Source: Branchiostoma floridae
Taxonomy: Eukaryota > Chordata > Leptocardii > Amphioxiformes > Branchiostomatidae
DNA length: 64,000 nt
Assembly: GCF_000003815.2 (NCBI RefSeq)
Contig: NC_049985.1
Coordinates: forward strand, 4,272,267 to 4,336,266
Reading direction: 5' to 3'
Below, in pieces: positions 11,101 to 22,400 of the stretch; within the stretch, counting starts at the first letter, position 1; each line of letters begins with the position of its first letter. Both the position numbers and the translations under genes were made by a program. Below the pieces are notes generated by a model. The model was given only the letters and a program-made list of their open reading frames with translations. It did not search any database and was not told where the DNA came from.

Positions 11101-12130
11101 CGACATTATGTGCTTGTTTGTTTTATTAAGTTTGTATTTTTTCTTGAGCCTTATGTGTTTTCAATTGGTTTAGTGTGGGCTCTATTGTGCAGTCGTGTTG
11201 CTCCAACTCGCGGCGTTTTGTTACAGGCCACCCCAAGACCCGAGCCTTCGTCACCCACGCGGGCTACAACGGCGTGAGCGAAGCTCTGCACCACGGCGTG
11301 CCCATGGTTTGCGTGCCGTTTTTCGGGGACCAGCCCTCTAACGCCGCCCGGGTGGTGGCCAGGGGACTGGGGGTGAAGGTGGAGTTCAGCACGGTCACCA
11401 CGGACGAGTTGTACCAGACCATTCTACATGTTCTTACCAACAACAGGTGAGCCTCGCGTATATTGTCTTTCGGACGAAAGATCGACAAGATTAGTTGTTT
11501 CTCTCAGAAATAACAACACTTGATTGTATACTTAGTAGGCCAATTTTAAGATCGTGGCATATACTCTGAGACAGAACTGAAAATCAATCATTTTTTGTAA
11601 TCTTTGAGTTTGTACGATGAAAAATTAAGTACAATAGATATAGAACAATTGTTCGCAGGTGTGTGACTTTTGCGGTGCAGCGAGAGGTCACCCGATCGAA
11701 AATTGTGACATTAGCACAATAAATGCACTAGAATTTTACCTTGTATTTTCGTATTTCAGTCATTGTTCCAAGCCTTTGCGTGTATCTACTATATATATTG
11801 ATGTTCCCATTTTTTTTAGTAAAAAGCGTTTTTACCTTGTTTCAAAGCTACCAAGACACCGCAGCCCGCCTGTCCCACTTGCACCGTGACCAGCCCCAGT
11901 CACCCATGAAGCGGGCCGTCTGGTGGATAGAACACGTCATCAAACATGGCGGCCTGCCCCATCTCCGCGCACGCGCCGTGGATCTCCCGTGGTACCAGTA
12001 CCACCTGCTAGACGTGGCCGCGTTCCTGCTGGCCGTCTGTGCAGCTGTCCTGGGTACCGTGTGGTACAGCTGTGCGTTCGTCTGTAGATTGTGTTACCGC
12101 AAAGGTTCTGGCAAACTCAAACGGCAATAG
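8181..12130 (+). CDS. UDP-glucuronosyltransferase-like enzyme, tandem copy B (complete, 4 exons)
   Basis: Exons 8181-9029, 10551-10767, 11227-11446 and 11848-12130 give 522 codons plus stop. The product has the same architecture as copy A: signal peptide, ESHW catalytic His39, [11 protein letters not shown] and FFGDQ motifs, C-terminal membrane helix and basic tail (GKLKRQ). Exon 1 differs from copy A at only four residues (A63E, A213S, A228V and M244I by my count), so the duplication is recent. Exon 2 is 3 bp shorter: the TKLMAW of copy A reads TKAGW here, one residue fewer just before the PQNDLLG signature. Intron 1 holds the same foldback element, interrupted by a 100-N gap. The promoter-proximal MITE of copy A is absent and a 4-bp scar remains. 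All splice phases are intact, so I read it as functional; the effect of the lost residue is unknown. Confidence 0.94.
9076..9809. mobile_element. Foldback element in UGT-B intron 1, interrupted by gap
   Basis: It is orthologous to the copy A element at 3249-3868, with the same arms and the same centre around AAGATGGCGGC. In the centre the E-box of copy A (CACGTG) is CATGTG here. A 100-N assembly gap (9278-9377) sits at the inner edge of the left arm. The flanking words ATTGCGC and GTGCGCAAC suggest little real sequence is missing, if copy A is the guide. Confidence 0.8.
9278..9377. other. Assembly gap (100 N)
   Basis: Exactly 100 N, the usual placeholder for a gap of unknown size. It lies inside the foldback element of UGT-B intron 1 and does not touch an exon. 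In copy A the corresponding text is continuous across GAAATTGCGCAACC. Confidence 0.99.
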
Positions 12131-13214
12131 GTGAAAACGACGTAGTTACAGATTCGCCATAGTGAAAACTGGTTTAATCCGTCTGCATCGATGGGTTCTA
12201 CCGTCTTGGGATATTCTGATGTTGACGCCTGCTCTTCAGCATCTTCTTGGTCAATCGACATTTATAACTCTGCAGTACTATCATGAACTCACTTGTCGGC
12301 GCTTCTGTACCGCCGAGTTGCTAGATACTAAAGGCACAATCATGAAATTCTGGCACAACGCTACAAAAACTCATATTGATTCTGCCTAATTGCTACGAAA
12401 AATTACTACAACAATCTAAATACAACATGAGTACCGTGAATAATGTATAAGATGTGAAATTGACGTAAGGTAATGGGTGCTATCTGAAACGTCTGTCCGT
12501 TTCCAAAATGAATTCCGGTGGCTTGAGTAACTTCTTTTGGGGGTAATGTCCTAACATGCATATGTTTTGTGCGTGCGTTTGTGTGAGAGGGGTACATTTC
12601 TATCAATATGTTTTAACAGTATGGGGGTAATCATTCATAGTTATCGGGAATATGATAATCCAGGTGTACGCATATGCGATTGCGAGGAACACGACGTCTG
12701 TACCATGAGCCTACTTTTGTACACTTATCAGGGAGAGTTCTTTCAATAAACATATACCAAACTACAACTTTAACAAAAGAGTGTGACAAGTCTTCAATTC
12801 GACGGAGAGGCATGTTTTAGTATAGAGTAAGCTACACATGGCATGTGGTAGCTCAGTCTAGCAACCCCGGCTATCAGCCTCAGCCTAGCAACCCCCATGA
12901 TGGGCAAATGCGTAGGTAAAGAGAAAGAATGGAACGAGGGAAAACATTTGAAGCAGTTACATGTCTTTATTTTCGTTGAAATATGTTGTTCCTCAGAAGG
13001 CATTACAGTAAATAAGTCAGAATCATTTCTGGGCTACTTGTATAAGAGTTGAAATAGCTTTTTATAAAAGGCACAATTTTGCAGATGAACCATAGACAGT
13101 CTTGTTTAATTTATTTTCCTTTCTGTAAGGAATATGGTAAGATTGCAACTGTACCTTGTAATAGTTAGGTTTCTGTCTAGCACCTTAAAAAAATATTGTT
13201 GAACACGATATTGA

Positions 13215-14375
13215 TCAGCTGAAAGAATCTATCCATTGTTGACACTTGGTGTGCACGTCTAGCCTGCGCCTAGGTAAGATCGCATCGTCCTTACTGTTAA
13301 CGTTTTTCACGTCTTCAAGATCAATCTGAAGCTTCTTTAAGACGTATTCCCGGCGGTGGCCAACGTCTTGAGAAGACATTGTGGGAGACCCTGACCTCCC
13401 GTGTACTTCCAGTGTGGTGGAACCGGCGGTGCTGCTCAACTGGAGTCTGTTGGGGTCTAGGATGTGGTCCACTCTACGCAGTAGTACTCTAGTGTTCTCC
13501 CTGCGCATCATAGCGGAGGTCTCCCTGTCCGTCCTGTGCAGAGGGTCGCACAGATCCTCCGTCAGACCCTCCATGTCCGGGATAGAGCTGATGTTCAGCG
13601 GCCGCTGACCACTGGGTCTGTTTGTTAAAGTCACGAACCCGTTGTTACAGGTGAACTGCGTGTCGGTTTTGTTCAGTCTCCGTCGCAAGTGCGGCAGCTG
13701 GAGCGGCGGTAGGTTCACGCTGGCGGCTAGCAGGTTGTTCCTGTTGCGTGCTGGCGGCATGTCCTTCTTTGCGGTAGTGGTGAGAGTTTGCGTGCTCGCC
13801 TGAGGAAAGCTTGTTCGGCGGAAACTTTGCATGTCGAGGTGCAGTGACGCGACCAGTGCCCGCGGCGGTTGTTGTGGTTGGGTTGCCATGGTGACGGTAC
13901 CTGTAGAATGTCTCATCCCCCGAGGCACTACAGGGACTAAAGTCCCTCCCGAATTACTATAATAGTTCTCCACATGTGCTAAACGTTCGCTTTCACTGGG
14001 GACTTTTCCTTTTCTTTTGCCCCTCTTCGTGCTGTGATCCTCGAATTTGACACGAAAATCACTATATTGACTTACTTGACGTTGTTTTGTCGTATCAGTT
14101 CCCTGCTTCTTTGCGGCAACATGTATCAAAGTCTGAGAATCTCCCAACGTGCCGTTCTTGTCCGCCAGGCGGTCGGGGGCAGCGCCGGACAGGAAGGTGA
14201 CTTTCTTGGCAGTCCGGTGGGGCTGGTTCTCACGCCAGTGTGTTCTCGCCATGTTCTCCAACAGTCGGAGGTTATCAGCGCCCCGCCTGACAGAGTCCAA
14301 CCTCCGGTTACGGAACAAATGGTCGTCAAATTGAACCCGATCCAGACTTCCTGATGACTCCATACTTGCAGCCAT
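13215..14375 (-). CDS. Hypothetical single-exon protein, 386 aa
   Basis: An uninterrupted minus-strand frame of 386 codons starting MAASMESSGSLDRVQFDDH; the stop codon is at 13215-13217. I do not recognise the family. The protein is hydrophilic and basic, with no signal peptide or membrane segment. It is rich in Ser, Thr, Arg and Gln, with an Arg/Lys-rich stretch (TKRGKRKGKV) and a better ordered C-terminal third (LTEDLCDPLHRTDRETSAMM to LKKLQIDLED). Support for a real gene: the frame is long for the local base composition, and the fragment at 7419-7866 keeps the same frame over most of its length despite nucleotide changes. It lies head-to-head with a possible small secreted-protein gene starting at 14793. 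Function is unknown. Confidence 0.65.
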   Translation of the reverse strand: MAASMESSGSLDRVQFDDHLFRNRRLDSVRRGADNLRLLENMARTHWRENQPHRTAKKVTFLSGAAPDRLADKNGTLGDSQTLIHVAAKKQGTDTTKQRQVSQYSDFRVKFEDHSTKRGKRKGKVPSESERLAHVENYYSNSGGTLVPVVPRGMRHSTGTVTMATQPQQPPRALVASLHLDMQSFRRTSFPQASTQTLTTTAKKDMPPARNRNNLLAASVNLPPLQLPHLRRRLNKTDTQFTCNNGFVTLTNRPSGQRPLNISSIPDMEGLTEDLCDPLHRTDRETSAMMRRENTRVLLRRVDHILDPNRLQLSSTAGSTTLEVHGRSGSPTMSSQDVGHRREYVLKKLQIDLEDVKNVNSKDDAILPRRRLDVHTKCQQWIDSFS

Positions 14376-14736
14376 TACTTAGGAACGTCCTGACGTTGTA
14401 TATATACAAATATAAAAGAATCGTCCAAAACTTGCTGTGTTGTAGAGAACTTTTCCTTCACGCGACAGGGCTCGGAAGTGTCCAGAACAACAACCCACTC
14501 CGCTTGGCTCTCGTACAAATCTGCTTTTAAGAGGTGCCTTAGCAAACAGCGGTGCACAAACAAACCCGGGTTGCCTGGCGGCGGCAGGCATACCTGTCCA
14601 CGGTACGGACAGCTGTTTACTCTAACCGCCGAGTAGATATGAGGGGCTTCAGTTTGACTCGTGGCGTTCTGTTCGCCTTTCTAGCAACACGGGTGGCTAG
14701 ACGTCACGGACCAAGACAAAAAAATCACTAATGCAG

Positions 14737-14745
14737 TATATAAAA
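14737..14745 (+). promoter_or_regulatory. TATA box
   Basis: TATATAAAA on the + strand lies about 48 bp before the nearest downstream ATG with a hydrophobic leader (14793). This spacing fits a transcription start near 14770 and a short 5' UTR. No other gene on this strand starts nearby. Confidence 0.5.
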
Positions 14746-14792
14746 CAGTGCAAAACGACGCAAAAGCAAGTCAGCCAGACATCTGCTCGGAG

Positions 14793-17134
14793 ATGATGTT
14801 TGCTCTTTGTAACGTATTGGTGTACTTAATAGGTCAGGCCATGTACGGTAGCGGGGGTGTAGGGTCAAAAGGTTGATGTACGGAGTCTACGGACACGTCA
14901 TCATGGCAAATATACCCACCTCCCTCGAACGAAACCTCTGCTTGGATTTGAAAATAGTTTTTTTAATACATGAAAGATGAGCTGTGCTTTTTCAGGTACC
15001 TTTAATTTATTTATACAAGCCCTTCCATTGTGCAATACGATGCCCGGAATTCCGTTAAAGTTTATGTTATATTTCCTTTGGCCAGTTTCGAGTCGAATGG
15101 CTCCATGTACCCATTAAAGCTGGTATGTTAAAAGTTATTTTAAGTGTGCGAGTAGCTACGTGTACGCAAAGAGCTTAAATTTGTATAAGACAGTGTACAC
15201 CGAAACGTCCCCCTTATTCTTCTCGATAAGTGTATATCCTATAGGAACTCATTTTTACCTGACTGAAGTGATGAGGAAAGTCGTCTTAAGTGCCTTTCTA
15301 AAGGGCACAGCGTGGCAGGGGGTGGCAACACAGTTACAATCATTTGGGAAAGTGAAGGGACAACGTGTCTGCATCTCAAGAATTAAACTTCATAAAAACT
15401 TACCCTCAAATGCTGGCCTGTTATATGTCCGCTGTCATCAAACACATTTGCCAGAATATCTACACGGCTTGTCTGCAGCACATAGACCGGCCCTTTCCTA
15501 ACCGGAGACCTTGGATTAGTCCTGTAGGCTCAAAACAGCTATCTGACGATAATTCCACTTATCAATCTCATGGGGATGAAAAAAACCCGAGATGGATGAA
15601 GGTTAACCTGTGTTTACGCAATCTCTCGCTTGATGGGGTTAATGACCCCTTACCCGATCGAGAGGTGGCGGCAACTGTAGGGCCGGTGTGACAGCGATCT
15701 CGCCCCCCCGTGATCTCGCCCCCCCCCCGGGGGCGAAATCACTAGCGATCTCGCCCTCCCCGGCTAGTGATCTCGCCCCCCTACCTCGCCCCCCTTTAGC
15801 GATTTCGCCCCCCCCAAAAAAAACGGGTTTACATGACATTTTAGAAGTTGATTGGTATAAATCACAAAATGCAGTTTCAGAATGGTATAAGTACACGAGT
15901 TTGATACATAACTCCATTCATAGTATCAATATTAACGTAATTACATGATAATAAGATAGTTGAACTTGTTTCAGACAAGGAGGGTTGGGTCCCTTGTATT
16001 CCCATTATTGCATATACCTGAGTCTTGACATAAGATGTATTTCATTGTATTCACCTGTCCTCAAACAACCTATATATCTCCAATATGAAGTCTCTACCAT
16101 GAAGTGACCACAAAAGAACTATGTAATGTCTTTATTAATTATGCAAATATTAGGTATCAATTAGAATAGCGCACATTTTGGTGTATGCACCTGGCCAAGG
16201 GATATCTTCACCTCCAACATGACTGTTTTTTCTAGTATTTAGGAACTGATGCATTTACCCGTGTTTCTTAAGTCTGGTACTTTACCAGTGTTTGTGTAGC
16301 ATTTAGCAACAGCTATATCAACTTGCGCGTAGATAGTGTTTATAATGAGAAACTATTATTCACGTGTGTTTTTGTTAGTGCTTTGGAAATGTTTCCAGCA
16401 CAAGAAAGAAAACACTGTGACAAATTGAAAACATATAGCTGACGTATTCCGTACCATAGACGGTGTTGATTTATACGTTCGCAGTAGCACTGTTTTTATG
16501 CCACCTCAGCTGCAAAAATTGTCTTTTTCATTTCAATGTCATGTTTGCACCGAACAATATAGTATCGACTTTCGAGGTAAGACAGGCATCTTACGGTACG
16601 GTAATAAGGTGCCATATAGGTACCAGGTAACACACCATATACGTTACTCCCCAGGTGCAGTATAGTACCAGGTAGCGCACCTGTAATATGTAGTAACCAG
16701 CTGCTCTTGGGGGGGGGGGGCGAAAACGCTAAAGGGGGGCGAAGGTCGTGTTAAGTGCCAGAACCGGATTTCAATCATCCAATTCATTTCAAATGAACTC
16801 ATTCTAATCAACACACCCAGGTCCCATTCAAAGCCTGCAGGAAGATGTGGAGGGGTTCCCCACTAACTACCCAGCTGCCACCGCCGAGGCGATGTCGTCC
16901 CTGGTGCAGGACTTCGGGGATCTGCTGGACAGCTTCAACTGCAGCACCAGCGGGACCAACTGTGATCTGACACGCGGGACGGACTCTGTGGTAGAGTTAG
17001 ACAGCCGCTGGACTATTGTTGAAAGGCGCACCCTCGAGTATGAACCTGGAGGCATGAGGAGAGCCATACGATTCAGAATCCTCTTTAAGAGTTATCGTCG
17101 TTTACGAATTATCATTCAGATCTTCATTTACTGA
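14793..17134 (+). CDS. Possible small secreted protein, 2 exons, 122 aa
   Basis: Exon 1 (14793-14847) encodes MMFALCNVLVYLIGQAMY, a good signal peptide, behind a TATA box. It ends with one spare base at GTAGCG, a weak donor. Exon 2 (16821-17134) follows a CACACCCAG acceptor, begins with the two bases needed to complete that codon, and encodes 103 more residues to a stop at 17132-17134. The mature part has SLQEDVEGFPTNYPAATAEA and one close cysteine pair (NCSTSGTNC, with a possible N-glycosylation site). The tail is very basic then hydrophobic (SYRRLRIIIQIFIY), which may be intron read-through. I do not recognise a family. The phase match, TATA box and leader support it; the weak donor and odd tail count against it. 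Confidence 0.4.
15680..16376 (-). mobile_element. Dispersed element, right inverted copy
   Basis: This is the reverse complement of 692-1371 over nearly its whole length, with small indels. One end carries the C-rich GCGATCTCGCCC stretch (15690-15815), the other CACGTGTGTTTTTG. A short fragment of the G-rich end also lies at 16709-16750. It sits in the large intron of the possible secreted-protein gene. No coding frame. Confidence 0.65.
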
Positions 17135-17920
17135 GTTTTTCTACACGTCAAACAAGTTTTGAATTAATAAAGTGTAATTCTACTCTAAAAGTGCGCAGAT
17201 CTAAAAGTGTGCGCAAACATATCAGATATTTGGCGGAAGTTAGCATTTGTATGAAAAACGATTTGCCTTTCAAAAAGTTACTAAAACTAATCTCTGACCT
17301 CCTGATCGGGCCTGCCATATCGACTTTGAATTACGATACATGTATATGATTCTGATTGACGCTCGGTTGTGCATATATTGTTATTCTATGTTGTTGTTTG
17401 TTAATAATCGAATTTCTGTTATTTCTTTATGGTTTATGTTATTCTGTTTATGCTGTTCTGTACAGGGCAAGCCTGTGAAACAGTGTGTTAAGCTTTGACC
17501 GCCCCTACCCTGTATAAAGAAAATAGAAGTAAATAGAAATAGACCACGTGTACGTACGGCACGTCTAGAATCCTATTAACTCTTCATATTTCAAAGTTGT
17601 ATAATATTTATCTATCTTATATAGATTGGAGGTGCAAATTTGAACTTATATGCGAGCGAAATAATGTATCAGGAATATCAATGTTTCTCTCTATTCAATG
17701 TTGAAGAAAGAAGTGACGTGGTGGATTTCTTGTATTCTGCTATTCTTAGTTAAGAAAAACATCATTTATCATGTCTGTTATAGAATAAAGAAGCATGAGT
17801 ACATGTACAGAACCTGTACTGCAGTATATTTAACCAAGACCATTGTGGCTCAACCATACTGGCAATCCTCTGCGTCCTCTGACAGGACAGCATTTGCCTG
17901 TATATGCCAAACAGCCACCC
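17135..17920. other. No gene seen
   Basis: AT-rich intergenic DNA after the possible secreted-protein gene. I see no supported exon, RNA gene or clear repeat. Confidence 0.6.
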
Positions 17921-17931
17921 TGGCCTAACAG

Positions 17932-18173
17932 TAGCCTCCATAGCAGGCTCTCTCGGGCCTTTTTTTGCTCATAATACACTTTTGCTGGCCATTTCTTTTG
18001 TACTGGGTTGCTGATTGCTGCTGGCCTTCTCCGACTGTCGGCCCGCAGAGCCTGCATGGAAAGGGGTCGGCAGTCAGAGAAAGCCAGCAATCAGCGACCC
18101 AGTACAAAAAGAAATGGCCAGCAAGTGTATCATGAGCAAAAAAAAGACCCCAGAGAGCCTGCTATGGAGGCTA
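17932..18173. mobile_element. 242-bp MITE with 9-bp target duplication
   Basis: The terminal inverted repeats are about 100 bp long and start TAGCCTCCATAGCAGGCTCT (left), complementary to the right end. Both sides are flanked by the identical 9-mer GCCTAACAG (17923-17931 and 18174-18182). A 9-bp duplication with long inverted ends is typical of Mutator-like (MULE) elements. There is no coding capacity. Confidence 0.85.
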
Positions 18174-19434
18174 GCCTAACAGCCTGCCATCCAAGCCTGT
18201 GTAGTGCTGGTCAACCATCAGCCAATCAGATGCTCGCTCTCCTGTTGTTGGAGGTAAAACAATCAGCCAATCACACATGTACACTGCTGTCTAAGGTCAA
18301 GAGGCAATGTCATTGGCTGGTAACTTTCCCTCAAACTAAAGGAGGATTTCCTCCTTTGTTAGCCTGGGTACAATCCTCCCTCAGGTAACTGTAATAGCCG
18401 ATGTAGGTGGCACTTTTTCTCCTATATCCTTTGATCTACCAACCTGATAAAATTATTTTCGAAACCCAGGCTAATATTTCCAAGCATAAAAGAAAAATAC
18501 ATCACACAGAATTCCTTTAATAACTCACTTTCTGGAATGCTGGTTCTCAAAAATCCATTTCATACCTACCAAATAGTCTCTATTTGTTATTTTCAGATTG
18601 TTGCTTGTTCTTCTTTGTAGCATAGCAGCAAAGAAAGATGCTTTGTAGCATCTTTGATTAAATTTTAAACATGTTGGCAACAATATTGCAAATTCTTGAC
18701 AAAGACATCTGATATACATGTATGGCTGTCAAGTATTTGTACAATTGTGTGTAATCTTTTAAAAATAATGCTGAGAAGATGCCATGAATGTTCACTTGTT
18801 CAGTATCAGGACAGAATTCAGTACTACTGCAGATACGTTTGCTATTTTTGCAGCCATAGACTAAAAATATTACAAACGTTCAAAGAACACATCTTTACAC
18901 ATTTCAAAATACCATGTACAGTCTTTCATATCAAACTATGTACAGTGCAAATCGCGCTATTTCCACTATAATACACACGAGTGCCAACAACCAAACAGCT
19001 AACGTCCTCACAATCCAAACAGCTCCTATACAGTGTAACAGCACAATCGTTCCTTCATAGGCTTAAGCTTTGTTCTCATGGCCACAACTGAGCAATCAGG
19101 GTAACAGTTGTATTGGGGTCAACTGTGCCAGTGTTACATAACAGCCACCTTAGCGCTCAACCAACTTGGGTTTCTTGCAGCTAGAAGAGTACAGGGCCCG
19201 CAGTACGACGCGACAGCACAAATTCCTAGCGTCTTCTTCCAGCACTTCCCTATAAAGGAAATTCAAGCTGGAATTCTGGCTGGATCCACAAGAATTGCAG
19301 GTAGATTCCACACGTGCGTTGCCTCCATGTTCAAATGTTCAGTAAGCTGCGTGCACTGCAATATTACACCATAACACCGCCTTTCCTCCTTCCTATTGTT
19401 AATCACTCGCTCTGTCCATCCTTTCCGACCACCC

Positions 19435-22400
19435 CTAACTGTTCCCTCCGTCCTTTGTTACTACGACCTTGCGGAGTCTCGGGTTTCTCGCGCCAGCGGG
19501 TTTGGCGGAAGATGGCGGTGACGGAAGTGTTGGCAGAACGCCTGGTGTCTCCACCACGTGGTACCTGTAGTAGTGGTGATAGTTGGTTTATTGAGCAATA
19601 TAACATAGAAAATTGACATTGCACCAAAAACAATTGCAGGAGAGCATTTTACATACACTTTCAACCTATAGAATAAAACTAACACGAAGAATTACCAATA
19701 AAATAATGTCTGACATGGTCAACAATGATACTGTACATATCATAAAATATCAAAAGCAGGATGCAAGTTATTCAAAGCAATGCTACTGTCTAGCACCAAT
19801 AACAGTTCAGTTTTGTATGCTGACAAGGAGTTTAGCCAGAGTTTCGCACTTGTAAGGCAGGGTTGGACAAGTCCACTACCCCAATGTTCAGGGCAAGAGA
19901 AAGTGCTGATTGAGCAGGTGCATGACCTACTCCACTTGCCTGATCGGTAAGTAAGATTTTTCCATTGAGTGAGATTTTGATATACTTGTCACTTTTTGAC
20001 ATCAAGCAATGTCAACAAAGAAAAAAAAAAGCAATAATAAGAATTCCATTGCTGGAAGTGACATTTCAATGTTGGGTAAGTGAGAAATTGTTTCGAACAA
20101 GTAAATTTTTGCTTGCTCGATAGGAATTTTAGAAAACTTGTCCAACCCTGGGGAAAATTGAAGTGAATTCCTCAGCAGTCTGCCATGAGCCTACCTGAGG
20201 AGCCGGGGAGCGGATGACGGACTCAACGGCCTCCTTACAGATGGCCTCCCAGGAACTTGAGGGGGTGTGGAGAGCCCCGGTCTTGAAGGGAGCGACGGTC
20301 GGGCAGGGGGGGTCCTGGCGGACGGAGGGGGGGATGGGGTGGAATGTGGAGAGGTGGAAACAGAAGAAGACGTTGAAGGTCGTTGTCTTGGTCGGTTGTC
20401 TGATGGGAGATCTGGAAGGTGAAGACATGAACTTGTAAACAATAAGAACACAGGCAGATTTACAATAGATTATGTTCTTGGACTTACTGACCCAAGAAAA
20501 TAACAAGTGCGAAGCAGAGAAGAGTTGATAGTCATTTTCACCATGTTTCTAAAGTCAAACTTGGTCAAAATCAACAGAGGCTTTATTCTTGTACATGAAG
20601 GATTTTGAAGGGCTAGTGGGAGTCTTACACTCCGTCAAACAGATTCATTTGTAACAAAATGGACTGTTGTTTTGAGTGTTGCCCATTCATAAGTTTTCAC
20701 AGACAATTGCAGGTCCAGGTTCAGGTCTGGACTGGGACCTGACCCTCTGGTCCTGAACTGTACCTGTATCTGAATTTTCTGCACCGGTACCCACCCCTAA
20801 CCACAGTGCATCTCACTGCACATGCATGTTTAAATCCATAAACTGGATTTCAGATGTATTTGCTGCCCTTAACAACACCAGCACGAGAGGGGAACCTTTC
20901 CTTACCAGCAGTGATGTTGTGCACTGCCCTCATTGGTCCAGACCTGACCCCTGACCCGGTCACAGGGGACCGTCGGAGCTTCCCCGCCGAGGTCGGAGGT
21001 GAGGAGAGCATCGGGGATCGTCTTGAGTCCGAACTCCTTGTCATGCCGTGCTTTTGCCTACTGGGTTCAACCAAAGATGTTTTAAGAAACACTCAGATCT
21101 AGAGATGGCACATTTCACTCCCTTACCCATACTGCACTGTGACCTTAAATTTCAGCCCACAGACAACAACAGCAATAGTGAGATGGTTCACGTCTTTGTA
21201 ACATGTAACTAGAAAGGCCGACATTTGCTTAAGAGCAAATACAGCATATTTCAGCCATACCCCTTTCCACGCAACATTGGACTGTTCCAAATCACCCCTG
21301 CGCAAAAATGGAACATCCTCTTAACAGTACATTATCCCCCAAAGTGGACTGGTATTGTGAATTGATTCCAGGTAAAAACAGAGCTTGCTTCTATTTTTCA
21401 GAAAATGACAATAATCACACCTTCCATTCAGAAAATTTTCATCATGACTGAACATTGTTGAATGACTTCATGTAATGTCATTAACAATTTTCAGTACGAT
21501 AACTAGGTGTAAGTTTAAAAAAGTATAAGCTCCTTGTGATGTGGGTACATTTATTATTGCAGTGAACTTTTTTTATTCAAGTAGGGCATACGATTTAATA
21601 ATTATCAAGCAGGTGCAGGTACTGTAGGAGCGTTTGTTTTCTTCAAGCTGTAAAACTGTTAAACTGTTTTACTTTGTATGCAATCAGCCATCGAGCCTAT
21701 TCTTATTTTAGTTTAACAACTTCCTGCCAGACCCGGAAGATACGATTGAACCTTGTTCGAGGATTTATTTTCGTCTGTCTGGTCAGTCTGTTCATACCCT
21801 GGCGCTGAGAGTGTTTTATTGGGCTGAAACTCTGGCAGTTTAAAGTTACTTACAATTTAAATGTTCAAAGTTTATGTCAAACAACAACAGCACTAGGAAA
21901 TGTGGCCACTATAGACAGGTGGTCACTATAGAGAAAATGCTGATCTATTGACTAGGAGCCATACGTTACACATGATTTCAGTACACTGATCATTAATCAT
22001 ATAAACATTGCACAGGTAAGCCAATTGTTTAGATGTACAATTAAGTTCAAATAATTCTGAAGAGAAATATTGATGAGAAAATAATCATTCTCGCCACTGT
22101 CTAACTTATAATTACGTATCAAAACTAAACGCAGATTTTCTAACTAACGCACCTTTCGCCGACTTCCATATTTTTGTATACTGTTGAGCTAAGTAAAGTT
22201 TGTTGTTTATGAGGTTTTAGTTGTCTTTGAAGCTTTGACCCGAAATATTTTAAAGTCAAACTGCTGAAGAGAAGTAAGTGACTGCTACGATTATCGTAGA
22301 TATGGCCCTAAAAAAACTGATAAAAGAAGCCTTCTCAATAGTCTAAAATGCAAGAGCTTCCGGGGGGGCTTCGCCCACCTGGGTCCCCACCCCCCCCCCC

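Noticed and set aside
15160-15501. 113-codon + strand open frame
   Set aside because: No domain or start context; it overlaps the intron of the possible secreted-protein gene and the edge of a dispersed element.
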